A stretch of DNA of 64,000 nucleotides from the NCBI GenBank assembly GCA_026018925.1, contig JAKSZU010000013.1, positions 80,943,791 through 81,007,790 of the forward strand. The letters are read 5' to 3'. Origin of the DNA: Tupaia tana. Lineage: Eukaryota; Chordata; Mammalia; Scandentia; Tupaiidae. Of the stretch, positions 21,115 to 31,900 are shown in pieces. The notes beneath the pieces were generated by a model. The model had not been told where the DNA came from and searched no databases. It worked only from the letters and a program-made list of their open reading frames with translations. The translations under genes were made by a program, and so were the position numbers. Numbering within the stretch: position 1 is the first letter of the stretch; each line of letters begins with the position of its first letter.

Positions 21115-21300
21115 GCTTCCACGTGCCAGTCACTGTGCTAAATAGCTTAGGTGCAAGTTCTCATATGAGCTTCATAGCAGTCTTATAAGATGTGTACTTT
21201 GCTACCTAACTTTACAGATAAACTGAGATTTGGCAAAGGAAGAAACTTACACAATGTTGGACATCTTGCACAAGATGGTGGAGTATCAAAAAGAAAAAAG
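21115..21300 (-). repeat. MIR SINE (reverse)
   Basis: cgtgccagtcactgtgctaa, gagcttcatagcagtcttat and tacagataaactgag follow antisense MIR. Confidence 0.65.
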
Positions 21301-22553
21301 CTAGGTAGTGACGAAGACCTGACTCAAACTCAGTTTTTGACTACTGTACTACACAACAAAGAGAGGAAGAAGAACAAAGGTCATGAAGAACATGAGCAAG
21401 AAGCCCCTGAATCAGATAGCAAGTGAAGGAAGTTACCCGTGAGGAAGACGCAACAATAAGATTGAACTGATAACTAGTGGGTTAGACATTACAGGGAGGT
21501 ATGTGAGAATCCAGGACAAGGCGTGGTAATTAGGAGACCCTGAGGAGAGGAAACAACCACCATATCAAGAGAGAAAATGGCATGAAACAAACTCAGATTT
21601 CTTAGAACTAAAGGTCTTTAGTTCTCGCAGTAGTTAGAAAAGGATACAAAAGAAGAGGGCATGAATGGGATCTGTAGTGCCTCAAACTCAGGTACATGTT
21701 TGTCCCTAGAAGAGATTCCCAGAAGAGATTCCAGGTCATTCTAAATTATAAAGATTGCCCCAAATGATCTCAGACATTAGATAGTAATACTGGAATTATT
21801 TAATTATTTAGCCTTCACTGGAAAAATAGAATAAAATGAGCAGAACATCTTGACAACTTTCAGAACCATCTTCCTGAGCCCATCCCACCTACCTATCTAA
21901 CCCCTGGAATCTACAGAGTAAGGAATTTTCCAGGAGCAGCAGGAATTCCAGAGAGAGTGCTCAACTTGGAGTAGTCCAAAGAACTAGGTGATAATACGAG
22001 TATTTGCTGAATGTGATCAGTGATCAGTTCTTAAGAAGTCTGGACAAGGTCAGGATTTAATGAGACTCCCCCCACCCCCCAGCAAGGAGTCTACCGGTGG
22101 GTGGGGTCATTGTTTACTCAGCCTCCGCTATCACCCCAAAGTCTTGCCTCACATTAGCATTAGTGCCCACCCAGTGGTAAGCATGAACGGATCAAGGGTA
22201 CCTTGTAAAATTGAATTTTCAAGAGTTTTATTTTTTCCCAAAGAGGAAAAGGTATGTTTTTAATTTCATATTGAGTTATATATCAGCAAATGTTAAACAT
22301 CCCCCAAAATCATTCTTTCCTCTTATTTGGTAGAATACATACACACACATCACACAAAGTTTTAGCAGAATACACATCTATCTCACACATTTCACAGACT
22401 CTCAAGCAGCAAGGCATGCCCACTGGAACAAGGGCATACAAGTTTCAGTCACTTTCTACAAGTAAATCACTTGCCTTCATTTATTCCTTTTCTCCGAAGT
22501 TTGGAACGCATATATGATATTGGCAGTGATTATGCACATGAGAAGAACATTCT
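21301..22553. other. Unique sequence
   Basis: About 1.25 kb with no gene or clear repeat. Confidence 0.5.
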
Positions 22554-22569
22554 AAGAAACAGTGGATTA

Positions 22570-22735
22570 GGGGCCAGCAGGTGGCGTGGTAATTAAAGCA
22601 TTGGACTCCCTCATGGCTGACCATGGTTTGAGTCCCAGACCTAGCAGCTTTCTTTTTCACTTTCCCTCTCTCCCTCTCTCTAATCAAATTAAAAAGTGAT
22701 GATAATAAAATAAAATAAATATTTTTTAAAAAGAA
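22570..22735 (+). repeat. SINE-B with 16-bp TSD
   Basis: The head gggccagcaggtggcgtggt, a B-box-like ggtttgagtccc, a CT block and an AT-rich tail. The TSD aagaaacagtggatta lies at 22554-22569 and again at 22736-22751 with one mismatch. Confidence 0.92.
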
Positions 22736-22751
22736 AAGAAACAGGGGATTA

Positions 22752-22954
22752 GATTCCATAAGGAAGGTACCAAGGTCATTTAAGGACCTAGAGATGCCCA
22801 CGTGTCCTGAGTCATCTCTCTACCGCAGGACTACTATTATTTAACAAAATTTTAAATAAACTTTCATTTTATTTAATCCACTGTACTATGTTATAGTTTA
22901 GCCTTTCCCTAACTAATAAGTTTAATCTGAAGATAACGACAAGAAACGTGTTTT
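22752..22954. other. Unique sequence
   Basis: Nothing identified. Confidence 0.45.
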
Positions 22955-23160
22955 CTAAAGACAGACAGACCTCAATTCCAATTCTAGTTTCACCACTAAC
23001 TAACCACCTACAGTCAACTCACCACCCTGAATCTCATTTCTGTCACATGAAAAAGGGTAAATAATAAGAAATTTTTTTATTATTAAAATAATTATTAATA
23101 AAAAGCCTCATGTAAGGCTGGTACACAATAAGAACTATAGTTACTACTACATTTGTTATC
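22955..23160 (+). repeat. MIR SINE
   Basis: agacagacctcaattccaat, actaaccacctacagtcaac and aatctcatttctgtcacatg follow sense MIR. An AT-rich expansion lies in its 3' half. Confidence 0.6.
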
Positions 23161-24409
23161 TTATTTCAGGCCGCTGATGAGGTCTGTTACAAATATCACA
23201 GTACCCTGAGACCTCCAGCTTGGAGTTTTCTGACCTAGAATTCTCAGGTCCCAATAGCATATGAATAGTCAAGTTCACCTAAAGGAACATGATATGAATT
23301 CTGGCAGCCAGCCCTGAACTTTATGCTGCTTTTGAAAATGTACAGCCTTTCCATTTGGTGTTTTGCCTCTCAATTCTGCCAGAAGAACGGAGGGGAAGCC
23401 TCCACACCTGAACAGCAGAGGGTGGGTTGGAGCCCACTGCTCTCCTGAGGGTGGATGCTCCTTACCTGCATCACTGTATCCATCAACAGTGTTTCTTTTA
23501 TCTCTGCTGTTGGCTTGATGCCCTCTCACCACACGTGGCTTTCCAGGCCCAGTTGAGGTGACAAACTTGGTTCAGAAAAGAGGCCCTGTAGGAGAACTTT
23601 ATCATTGGCTCTACTGCCCTCCTGCATTTTAGCCAACAAGTTTCCAGACTTGCAGCAGGGAGGTAACAGTCATAACCAGCCATACCAGCAACGTACCTTG
23701 ATTAAGCAGTTAACTTTATCGTGAAATAAGAAGCACTGAACCTTATCCATGCTGATAAGAACTGCATGTGTGGTCAATGCTCCTCATCCCACACGAAGTA
23801 CACTTAGTAAAGGCCCTCTCAGGGACTCCTCCATGCACACGTCAAAGAGGGACAACAGCCTGAGTCTTCCATCCAGAACCCTCTATCTGTCATCTTTAAT
23901 AAAGAATGAATTCTCCTCAGCACAAAATCCCAGGTAACATCCTTACTGAAATTAGACTTTTCCTTAGACTTCAGAGAAGCCAGTTGTGGTTATTCATATT
24001 CTAGGGTAGACATAATAACTCATTGTTTGCTATTGGTTCTGCAGTGTGGATTTGTGCTGCCTATTATTGGTCAACATTTTAAGTCAAACCTCCTCAAGTT
24101 CATGGCTAGAAAATGTTGCACTAGGTATCAAGACCCAGGCAAGGCTGTGAGTAAGTTTTCAACAGAAATTCAACATCCTTTCACTGCTGAAAGTACTATT
24201 CTAAGTTAACTCTACTCTATATTGCTGAAGTCCCATACTCTATATAGAACAATGTGAATTTAAAAGGAAACAAGACCCCACTCCCTGGTATGCATAGGAG
24301 TGCATTCTCAATTTGTCATTACCCTCCATTTCTAGTTTTCTTTTCTAGTTTTCCTTTCTATGTGAAAAGATCACTAATGCCAGCTTGCCAAAAGATCATT
24401 CTATAGAGC
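23161..24409. other. Unique sequence
   Basis: About 1.25 kb without a recognised repeat or gene. Short frames here have no recognisable product. Confidence 0.5.
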
Positions 24410-24410
24410 T

Positions 24411-24650
24411 TTTTTTTTTTTAAATCTTTGCTTATTTATTTCTTCCATGAGTGAGACAAACAGAGACAGAGAGACAGGCATCCTCAACAGAATCTTCATG
24501 CCAAGATCCACCCCAACCCCAAGCAGCCCTGGATCATGGGAATAGATGCTCCCGGGTATGCAGGGTTGTCCCCAGACATGAACCTAGGACCTTACCATGT
24601 GGGTCAACCTCCCAGAATGCCATGATACTGCTGTGTCACCATCTACCACC
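24411..24650 (-). repeat. SINE-C (reverse) with TSD
   Basis: T-rich start, cttccatgagtgagacaaac, then antisense of a diverged tRNA-like head ending near the ctgctgtgtcaccatctacc region. The imperfect TSD atagagctttt and atagagtttt lies at about 24403-24413 and 24653-24662. Confidence 0.75.
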
Positions 24651-24660
24651 CGATAGAGTT

Positions 24661-25160
24661 TTATAAGGCAGGCAGGTGGCCCTCACACTGGCAGTGAAAG
24701 AAGTCAATGCCTAGCACTTGTCCTGGTAAGCTAATGGAAAGCCATGGTCTCACAGTTCACTATCCTATCCTGTCATTCATTCAAGGTGTGGTCACTCCTC
24801 CAGATGAATGCCACGCTTCAGTTCACTCTCAAGGGCCAGAAACATGACTGCATTCATGTCAAGGCCTCAATGACAACAGCAAGCACCCTTACAAGGCCTT
24901 CCATGCAAAAGGTGAGAAACATCAGTTCCCGTGAAAGGAAAACCTTCGTACAAACCTTGACTATCCTGAATCATGATGCCGTGAGATTGGAAGCCAGGAA
25001 GGTGTGCGTTCTGCGTGGAATGTCTGATCTCGCCAGATCACGGAGAAGCTGGACTTCTCCCAAGGAGAGTTTTGCCCTGACTCTTGATAACTGTCAGCAC
25101 ATCTCACAAAAAAAGGAACTCCCAAGTCAGAGATGCCAAGCAGCCGGGAACCATTAAAGG
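24661..25160. other. Unassigned sequence ending in a long A run
   Basis: Unique-looking sequence with a 137-codon plus-strand frame at 24744-25157. The frame has no domain I recognise. It is followed by an ATTAAA hexamer at 25153-25158 and A50. It may be the 3' end of a retroposed transcript, but no TSD was found. Confidence 0.4.

Positions 25161-25210
<50 letters not shown>
25161..25210 (+). repeat. Poly(A), 50 uninterrupted A
   Basis: Fifty consecutive A residues, with ATTAAA two bases upstream. This is too pure to be old. Confidence 0.9.
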
Positions 25211-25213
<3 letters not shown>

Positions 25214-25371
25214 GAACAAAATTTCCTGAACAAAACTGAAGACTGGATGATTCTTCTCTGGGTTGTGACCTGTGAACTTTGACAAAGAAGTACCATTTAT
25301 TCTGGACTTATTCTGGGCCTGGCTTGTAACAAACGTGATTTCACTGAAGCACTACAGTGTAGTCTCAAAAG

Positions 25372-25631
25372 AAGCAATATTGACTTTCTGGACTAAATAA
25401 TTCTTTGTTGTAGGGACTGTCCTGTGAACTGTAGGACACTTAGCAGCCCCTTGGCCTCTGCTTACTAGATGCCAGTAGTACCTTGGCCTCTGCTTACTAG
25501 ATGCCAGTAGTACCTCCTCCTGACATTTGTGACAACAAAAATTGTCTCCAGACATTGCCAAATTACCGCTGGAAAGCTAGGTGTGCCCATGTAACTAAGG
25601 AGGCACAATAGCCTCCAGTTGAGAACCAGTG
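25372..25631 (-). mobile_element. MER20-type hAT MITE (reverse)
   Basis: ttctttgttgtagggactgt, aggacacttagcag, tgtctccagacattgccaaa and ttgagaaccagtg match the MER20 group of non-autonomous hAT elements in antisense. It contains an exact 32-bp tandem duplication. Confidence 0.85.
25451..25514. repeat. Exact 32-bp tandem duplication within MER20
   Basis: The 32-bp unit at 25451-25482 is repeated without change at 25483-25514. MER20 normally has one copy of this segment. Confidence 0.95.
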
Positions 25632-25875
25632 CTATGGCAGCTGAGAGTGCAGGTCTGGAATCAGACAGCCAGAGTCCAAATCTTGACCACCCATTTATCA
25701 ATTGAGCTTGGAAAATTGCCTACCTTCTCTGTTCCTCAGTGACCTTAACTGAAAATAGAGTTAACATTAATACTCATAGGGTGGCTATGAGAGTTAAAAA
25801 CGACATCACTCATGAAACAGGATCAGGCCTGGCACATAGAAAGGCAACATTCAGTTACATATTATTATCTTAATT
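25632..25875 (+). repeat. MIR SINE
   Basis: tgcaggtctggaatcagaca, gagcttggaaaattgcctac and gatcaggcctggcacataga follow sense MIR from 5' to 3'. It abuts the MER20. Confidence 0.75.
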
Positions 25876-27262
25876 TTTAGAAAAGGAAAGTGAAACTCGG
25901 AGAACTGATTAAGAAATTCCACAACCAGCTAACAGCCCAGCTAAAGTGTAAGTAGAAATCTGTCCAATTCCTTATGAGTTCAATAGCCATGAGTGAGTTG
26001 CTCCCAGGTGTGAGGCTCCATTATGGATTCTGTGGCTAAGGAAGAAATAAGAGATAATTCTCGTGCTCAAGGAACTCCAAATTCGGCAAAGGAGGCAGGT
26101 GCGTGGCCTGGGGATTTCGGTAACCCCTGTTGTAGGCTATGACAGAAAGAAGTGTAGGGTGTTGTGTGTTTGTGAAAATAAGTCATCTGACCCAGCCCAG
26201 GTCAGGGGGCAGAGGATACCCAAACACAACCCTGAAAGACTCCAAAGCTCTTTCTCCTTCCCCACACTGTTTATTTCACCAAACAAATGACGGACAGCTT
26301 TGAACAGTGACTGCAAACGTGCTCCTGATGCGTGAGGTTTGCAATATGCCTGGGCAGGCACATGGGCCTCCAGATACTTGTGGAAAAGGGAGAACCACAC
26401 AGTCTCACGGAGACTGAGTCAGAACTCTTTCTTCAGCAGCACGCAACAGATTGGTGGAAAACTAGCCCTTGCCTGGAGTCAGCGCATGCTGCAGCAGTGT
26501 GGCGAGAGAGGTTAGCACACCCAGATCGCCAGCATTGGGTTATTCGCTCAATTTCAAAGACAATTAAAACTTACTCAGCATGAATAGGCAGTGTGACGAA
26601 TAAGTAAAAACCCAAATTGACACGCGAGCAGGTCCTCTTCCTTTAAGAAGCTGATTGCATAAGAAGGAACAATGAGCTCACGACAGACAAAGGGTTTCAC
26701 AAGCAGAGATAGTCTAATAGCCCTGTATTTCACTTAATGAGCTGACTGCTGAAGGCACACATTCATTTTTCCACTGGTTGGGTTAAACACCTGCATCATG
26801 CCTGTGTCATCATGCACCTGTACAGAACGCCAACGGTTTGGACCTGTCCCACACAACAACCCTGGACCCCTGCTGAGAAGGCAGAGACAGCCAAGCCAGT
26901 TGGTAGTCATTTGGGAACAACATCCAGTGCCACCTCAGGCCATCAATCTCTGACAGAGAAGAAGACCCCGGAGTTGGGTGGATGGGGAGAAGTTTGTCAC
27001 AGGGTACAAAGTCGCAGTTATATCGAGTGAGTAAGTCAAGAGTCCAACACGTAGCATGTAACTACACTTAATAATACTGTGCTGTATACTGGAAATTGCT
27101 TTAAAAAATATTTTCGGTGACCTCATCACATACATAAAAAACAAAGCAATAACATAAGAAGGTAGATATATTAATTATCTTGACTACAACGGTCATTTTG
27201 CCCTGTATATCAAAGCATCACAATATCATAATATTCAACTTAAATATTTACAATTTTTATTT
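25876..27262. other. Unique sequence
   Basis: About 1.4 kb without a recognised gene or repeat. The last 200 bp are very AT-rich. Confidence 0.5.
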
Positions 27263-27263
27263 A

Positions 27264-27398
27264 AAAGAGAAAGAGGGTTGACCTTACACACAGCAGTTAA
27301 ATGGCGAAGGGAGGACACTTTGCCTCTCTCTGTCTTTCTGGCACATACGTTCTGGCATTAAACAACAACAACAACAAAAAAAAAAAAAAAAAAAAAAA
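27264..27398 (+). repeat. SINE fragment with (AAC)n and poly(A)
   Basis: acacagcagttaaatggcga resembles a SINE head. ctctctctgtctttctggca and acgttctggcattaa resemble the 3' part of SINE-A with the body deleted. It ends in (AAC)n and A24. Confidence 0.5.
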
Positions 27399-27462
27399 TG
27401 GGAGAGAGGACAGGAGGGCAAAAGATAAAAACCTCTACTTAAGGATCAAATAAATCTGGATT

Positions 27463-27728
27463 TTTTTTTTTCTTGGAGGGAGAGGTTTTTGCCTAAGGGC
27501 ATGTGCGCTAGCCAGGGTAAAAAATAGAGACAGTGAGAGGGAAAGTACAAAATCACCCCTCGGGGGGATGGCCACTCTGCAATCCCTTCTCCATTTTCCT
27601 CCTGGGATCTTAGGCACACATGCACATGCGCCCAGCATGATTTTCAAGCCACCAGGTCCAGGACTCCAACTGTGGTGGGCCCTGGGGGAGTCCAGTGACA
27701 TAACCGCTATGACATCTGCTGGCCCCAT
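27463..27728 (-). repeat. SINE-A (reverse) with TSD
   Basis: The minus strand gives gggccagcagatgtcatagc, head, body and poly(A). The TSD ctggattt lies at 27455-27462 and 27733-27740. Confidence 0.88.
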
Positions 27729-27734
27729 AGACCT

Positions 27735-27935
27735 GGATTTGAGATCCTGCCGGACCCCTTACTAACAGTAGAACCTCAGGCAAGTTGGTTAACAAGTCAG
27801 CCACTCTGTTTCTCACTGAAAAATGGTCATAGTAATAGTTCATATCCCACAAGGCTTAGTGAAGATTAAACAAGATAAAGCATTTAAGGCACTTAGCACA
27901 GAGCCTCGAGCACATGGTGAGCACTGGATATGTGG
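27735..27935 (+). repeat. MIR SINE
   Basis: gacctggatttgagatcctg, cctcaggcaagttggttaac and cacttagcacagagcct follow sense MIR. Confidence 0.75.
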
Positions 27936-28649
27936 AAGCTTTGCGGTAGATGCAAAAATAGAGGAGGGAGACCTTGGCCCTTATGACAATGCAAAGGGAT
28001 CTGATTCGCCAACCACTCCAAAAGGTGCTCTGTCCCATGTCCCCGATCCAGGGATATTGGCTATGTTATGCACATTTAGAAGGAGGCTCAGTTTTGAACA
28101 AATTGGGTGCCTAGGAGGTATGTGCTACTACTTCCTTTCCAACTAGTGCCTGAGCCTCCTGAAGCCAAAACATGGGATTGGAGAAAAACCAAGCAAAGTA
28201 GCTCGATCATAGGATTTCCAAACAGATTTCATAACTAGATCATGCCTAAGATTTAAACTTGGCAGCCATGGGTCTATTCTTCAGATTGTGAAACCAATAT
28301 TCGAGTAGCTGATGAGGCAGATCCCCAGTCGAATGACACAGGTTCCATTGAAGATGCCGACCACAGATATGTCATGGACACTTCATTGTGTCTCATTCAG
28401 CAGGAAGGGCACAAACCATCTAGAGGATTCAACTTACAGAGCACAGGTTCCAGGAACCTGGGGCATAGTAAGCATTCAATAAATATTTGTTATCACCGAA
28501 TTTTCTAAAATGTAAGAAAAGGTATTAATGATAAAGTCCTAGGGTTTATCCTGCTAGCCTACTCCTCCCATTCTGCAAATGTGGACACTCAGAGAGGCAA
28601 AGATACATGCCCAAGGGCTCGGTATTTGTTAAGAGTCAGGTTGTGTTTC
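27936..28649. other. Unique sequence with a MIR or L2 remnant
   Basis: Mostly unique. catagtaagcattcaataaa at 28465 and ctgcaaatgtggacactcag near 28575 are remnants of MIR or L2 type. Confidence 0.45.
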
Positions 28650-29190
28650 TCTCGGAGTTTATATATTAAAGTCCTAACCTTCAAGTATCTCAGGATATGA
28701 CCTTATTTGGAGACAGTGTCCTTCTAGAAGTAATCAAGGTAAAAATGAGATTATTAGAGTGGATGCTGATCCAGTATGACTAGTGTCCTTATAAAGAGTG
28801 AATATTTGGAGATAGACATAAACACAGGTAGAACACCATGTGAAGACGAAGGCAGAGATGGAGAGGGTGATGCCTCCACAAGATAGGGAATTTTTAAAGT
28901 TGCCCATAAAAACACCAGGCAAAGGGAAGAAACATGTAACAGACAAAAGAATGTAGAGTTCTCTTTAAAAACAACAAAATCTGTATTTTTTTGCTTTATA
29001 AAAATTAAAGGGCCAGAAAATAAAAATGAAGATCCAGAAGAACCTCGACTCTCTCTCACTAGAAGGAAACAAAGTCTGCCAACATCTTGATCTTAAGATT
29101 CTAATCTCCAGAAACATAAAACAGTTTCTCTTGGTTAAGTCACCCAGCGTGTAGTATTTTGTTATGGCAATTCCTGGAAACTATACAGTA
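28650..29190 (+). mobile_element. Ancient LTR-like repeat (MaLR-type suspected)
   Basis: aagtcctaaccttcaagtat, tatgaccttatttggagaca, tgactagtgtccttataaag, caccatgtgaagacgaagg and a 3' part cacccagcgtgtagtatttt follow a very common mammalian LTR-like repeat. I cannot name the subfamily. A copy in the other orientation lies at 46796. No viral gene is present. Confidence 0.65.
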
Positions 29191-29230
29191 CTCTCTTGGC
29201 TATGCTCTCAATAGCCCCAAAGAAAATTGG

Positions 29231-29542
29231 GTATAGTATTCTCAACTGGACTGGTCTGAGAAGTATTTCATGTTGGGTAAATTCTCTTTACAAGCTAAAT
29301 TATATATAGTGATTGAATGTTTTAAAAATGAGAATAAATAACGATATTAATAATAATAATAATCTGAAAAAATGATGAAAAGCTATTTGATGAAGATGAT
29401 GTGGATAGTAATGTCGTTGTCTTGACTGATATGCATGGTAATCATGCTGGAAAAAGAAATGTAATATACCATAAAGATACACGTGATTAAATGTAATATT
29501 AAAAAATTATGATAATAATAAATCAAATGAAATAATAAAAAA
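29231..29542 (+). repeat. Family X retroposon, copy 3, with 12-bp TSD
   Basis: The 312-bp insertion starts gtatagtattctcaactgg and ends in an A-rich tail. It is flanked by aaagaaaattgg at 29219-29230 and 29543-29554. The TSD fixes both ends and shows that family X moves as a retroposon. The central block matches copy 2. A 60-codon minus-strand frame is incidental. Confidence 0.88.
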
Positions 29543-29554
29543 AAAGAAAATTGG

Positions 29555-29990
29555 AGGCCATTTCACCTGACATTTAATGGGAAAGCCTAAAAGCACAGCC
29601 CTTTATAGGATGGTGAGAAAGTCAAATAAAGTGAAGTACAGGCTAGAGAATTTGATCGTTCTTTCCTTTGACTAATACTTTTGCATGCACATGAAGCCAC
29701 TGTAAGCACGTCTCAGTCTACGCTGTTGGTGAGCATGCATGTGAGCCACAGAGGCAGACTCAACACTGACCATCAGTACAGCACAGTATTGGCTCAGCCC
29801 CGCGTGCCGCTACCGCTGATGGCCGTCTCTGCTTTCCTGAGCCGCGTTCCTGAAACTGTGTTCCATGGAGATTCACCTACATTTGCGGGGCTGCACGAGA
29901 CCTACCCTTGGTCCAGCCCTGAGTGCAGTCTACGTTTCCCATTGTTGGGAACTTTATGATCTGATAATTGGAAAAAAAATCATGTTTATC
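29555..29990. other. Unique sequence
   Basis: Nothing identified, though CpG content rises slightly near 29800-29850. Confidence 0.45.
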
Positions 29991-30208
29991 ATAAAAAATA
30001 ATTAGAATAATAATAATAATGATTGGGGGAAACATAGGAAAGATATTGAATGTTGAAGTGGGGAGATTAATGTCTCTGTACTGACTGACATGCATGGCAT
30101 TCCCTTTTGAAAAAGCAATGTAATACACTGTAAAGTTATATGTAATTCAATGTAATAAAAAAATAGATAATAAAAAAATAAAAAATAAATAAATAAAAAA
30201 AAAAAAAA
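29991..30208 (+). repeat. Family X retroposon, copy 4 (5'-truncated)
   Basis: It begins inside the element at taaaaaataattagaataat and continues through gattgggggaaacatagg and tgactgacatgcatggcatt to a long A-rich tail. It matches copy 1 closely. The missing 5' part suggests truncation during reverse transcription, as in L1-type integration. No TSD was confirmed. Confidence 0.8.
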
Positions 30209-30804
30209 GGACACTGCAGGTAGCTCCGAGAGGGTTCTCACTCTCCCTGGAGAGTCAAGGAAGACTGCACAGAAAAATGTGATATTTAAGAAGGTCTTAA
30301 GAGAAGATTAGGAGTTTCCCAAGCAGAAAAGGTGGATAAAACCATTCTGAAAAACCTCATATCCAAAGGTCCAGAGTCCCCACAGCAGGGGCACTCTGAG
30401 GGAGCAATGAGAGGGGAGGGGCTCAGGGATGGCAAAGAGGCAGGAGAGGCTCAAGGCATAGCACTGTGAAGGGCTGAGTTCATCACAGTTGTTACCTCAT
30501 GCCAAGTAACATGGGCTACAGTGCAGCTTGGTCCTGTGATCACTAGGATCACTTCAGTCTAGAGGAAACACCCTAAACACAAAGAGGCCAAGTAGCCAGA
30601 GGCTCTTGTCACCATCCTGGGGAGGAATGACAAGGGCTCAAGACTGCAGTGGAGACAAATGTATTGCCAAGCCATTTCTGAGGCATATGCAGACTGTGTT
30701 ATCCAGTCTCTACAGCATGTAAGGCAGTCTAAGACAAGGTGTCTGGCCTATAGGGAATGTCCCAATGTCTTTCTTCCTGCCTTCAAGAAAGAGGAAAGGT
30801 GCCA
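30209..30804. other. Unique sequence
   Basis: Nothing identified. Confidence 0.5.
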
Positions 30805-31017
30805 GAAGCCGTGCTCTAGCCGGGGTGGGTACATAGGAAGGCAACATGGGTGAACAAAATTAGGCCAAGACTTTAATGCCCCTTAGCATGTTTTTAGTCT
30901 TGAGTTTACTCTGGCTGTAGCCGGCTGAAAACATGCTAAGGGGCATTGAGGTCTTGGCCTAATTTTGTTCACCCGTGTCACCTTCCTGTGTACCCACCCC
31001 AACTAGAGCACGGCTTC
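30805..31017. repeat. 90-bp-arm inverted repeat with 33-bp loop
   Basis: The left arm at 30805-30894 (starting gaagccgtgctctag) and the right arm at 30928-31017 are reverse complements at 82 of 90 positions by my count. The spacer is 30895-30927. All eight differences are transitions. I could not confirm a target duplication. It could be an unrecognised MITE or an inverted duplication made by template switching. A transcript across it would form a long hairpin. Confidence 0.88.
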
Positions 31018-31798
31018 CAGCAGAAAGGTACTCCCAGGTCCTCAACTGACACCCTTCTTAATGAATGTACTGAGCAGGAGAGTCCTCAGGGCAAAAGGGG
31101 GTTGTAGGTGAAGCTTCTCTTCAAAGCTTGTGCACAGTCCACTAGGTGGGCTTCAATAATGATGCGTGACAGTCCACCCACAGCTCTCTGCCATACCATA
31201 AGTGCTCCAGATCAACCTGCCCTATTATGTCCTGGCTTTGTAAAAGAAGGCAGCAGCCCTGTGCCTCTCAGAAGAAGTGGAGATGTCAAGACTCTAGGGA
31301 GAGGAGGCAAGTCCCTGAGGGAATGACTAGGGAGCAGGACGGCTTCAAGTCTTCACAGTCAAATCCCACTCTCCTAGAAACTCAGGGTTTGGGGATTCCT
31401 AGGAATTTGGCAGCCTGCTAGCCCAGACTGCCAGCCTGGGGCCCAGCAGCTTCCACCACCTTCCACCTGCTGCTTACTCAGGTCACCCTTAACTTTTCCA
31501 AGAACAGAACAGCACTCCCTCCCTGGCAGCTGGGCTTACCCTTAGACAGCTCTGACCACTAACAAATCTTCCTCTATCAAGCACATTACACCTTCCTGAA
31601 CCACCCAAGCGCCATTCTGAGAATCCTACCCTCTTATCCTGGTAAAGCCTCCAGTTGCCCCAACCTCTCTTCTCGTGTGAATACACAATTGCCTACAATC
31701 TGTTCATGCTTTTCTGAATTCACACCAAAGCCAGAATCTCTTCCAGTTTATCTGTTGAGATTTGTGTGTTGGAAGGAATCTTACTCCAAAAACTTCTC
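31018..31798. other. Unique sequence
   Basis: About 780 bp. No gene or clear repeat. Confidence 0.5.
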
Positions 31799-31800
31799 CA

Positions 31801-31884
31801 CTCTCTTTCTGGAGAGTGCACACGCCCTATAGCAAAAACCTCTCCAAAAACAAAACAAAACAAATAAACAAACAAAAAAAAAAA
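31801..31884 (+). repeat. 5'-truncated SINE-A with TSD
   Basis: Only the last part of SINE-A is present (gagagtgcacacgccctata, gcaaaaacctctcc), followed by (CAAAA/CAAA)n and poly(A). acttctcc before (31792-31799) and after (from 31886) marks a TSD. It inserted already truncated rather than losing its head later. Confidence 0.75.
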
Positions 31885-31900
31885 CACTTCTCCTCTCTTC

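Noticed and set aside
20508..21122. 204-codon minus-strand open frame
   Set aside because: It has no domain or motif I recognise and overlaps L2 and MIR remnants at its ends. It has no splice or promoter context, and frames of this size occur by chance in 64 kb.
24744..25157. 137-codon plus-strand frame ending before A50
   Set aside because: The composition is not that of a known family and no homologous domain is visible. It is kept only as part of the A50 observation, not as a gene.
28650..29190. Endogenous retrovirus with genes
   Set aside because: Only LTR-like non-coding text is present here and at 46796. No gag, pol or env segment was recognised anywhere in the window.
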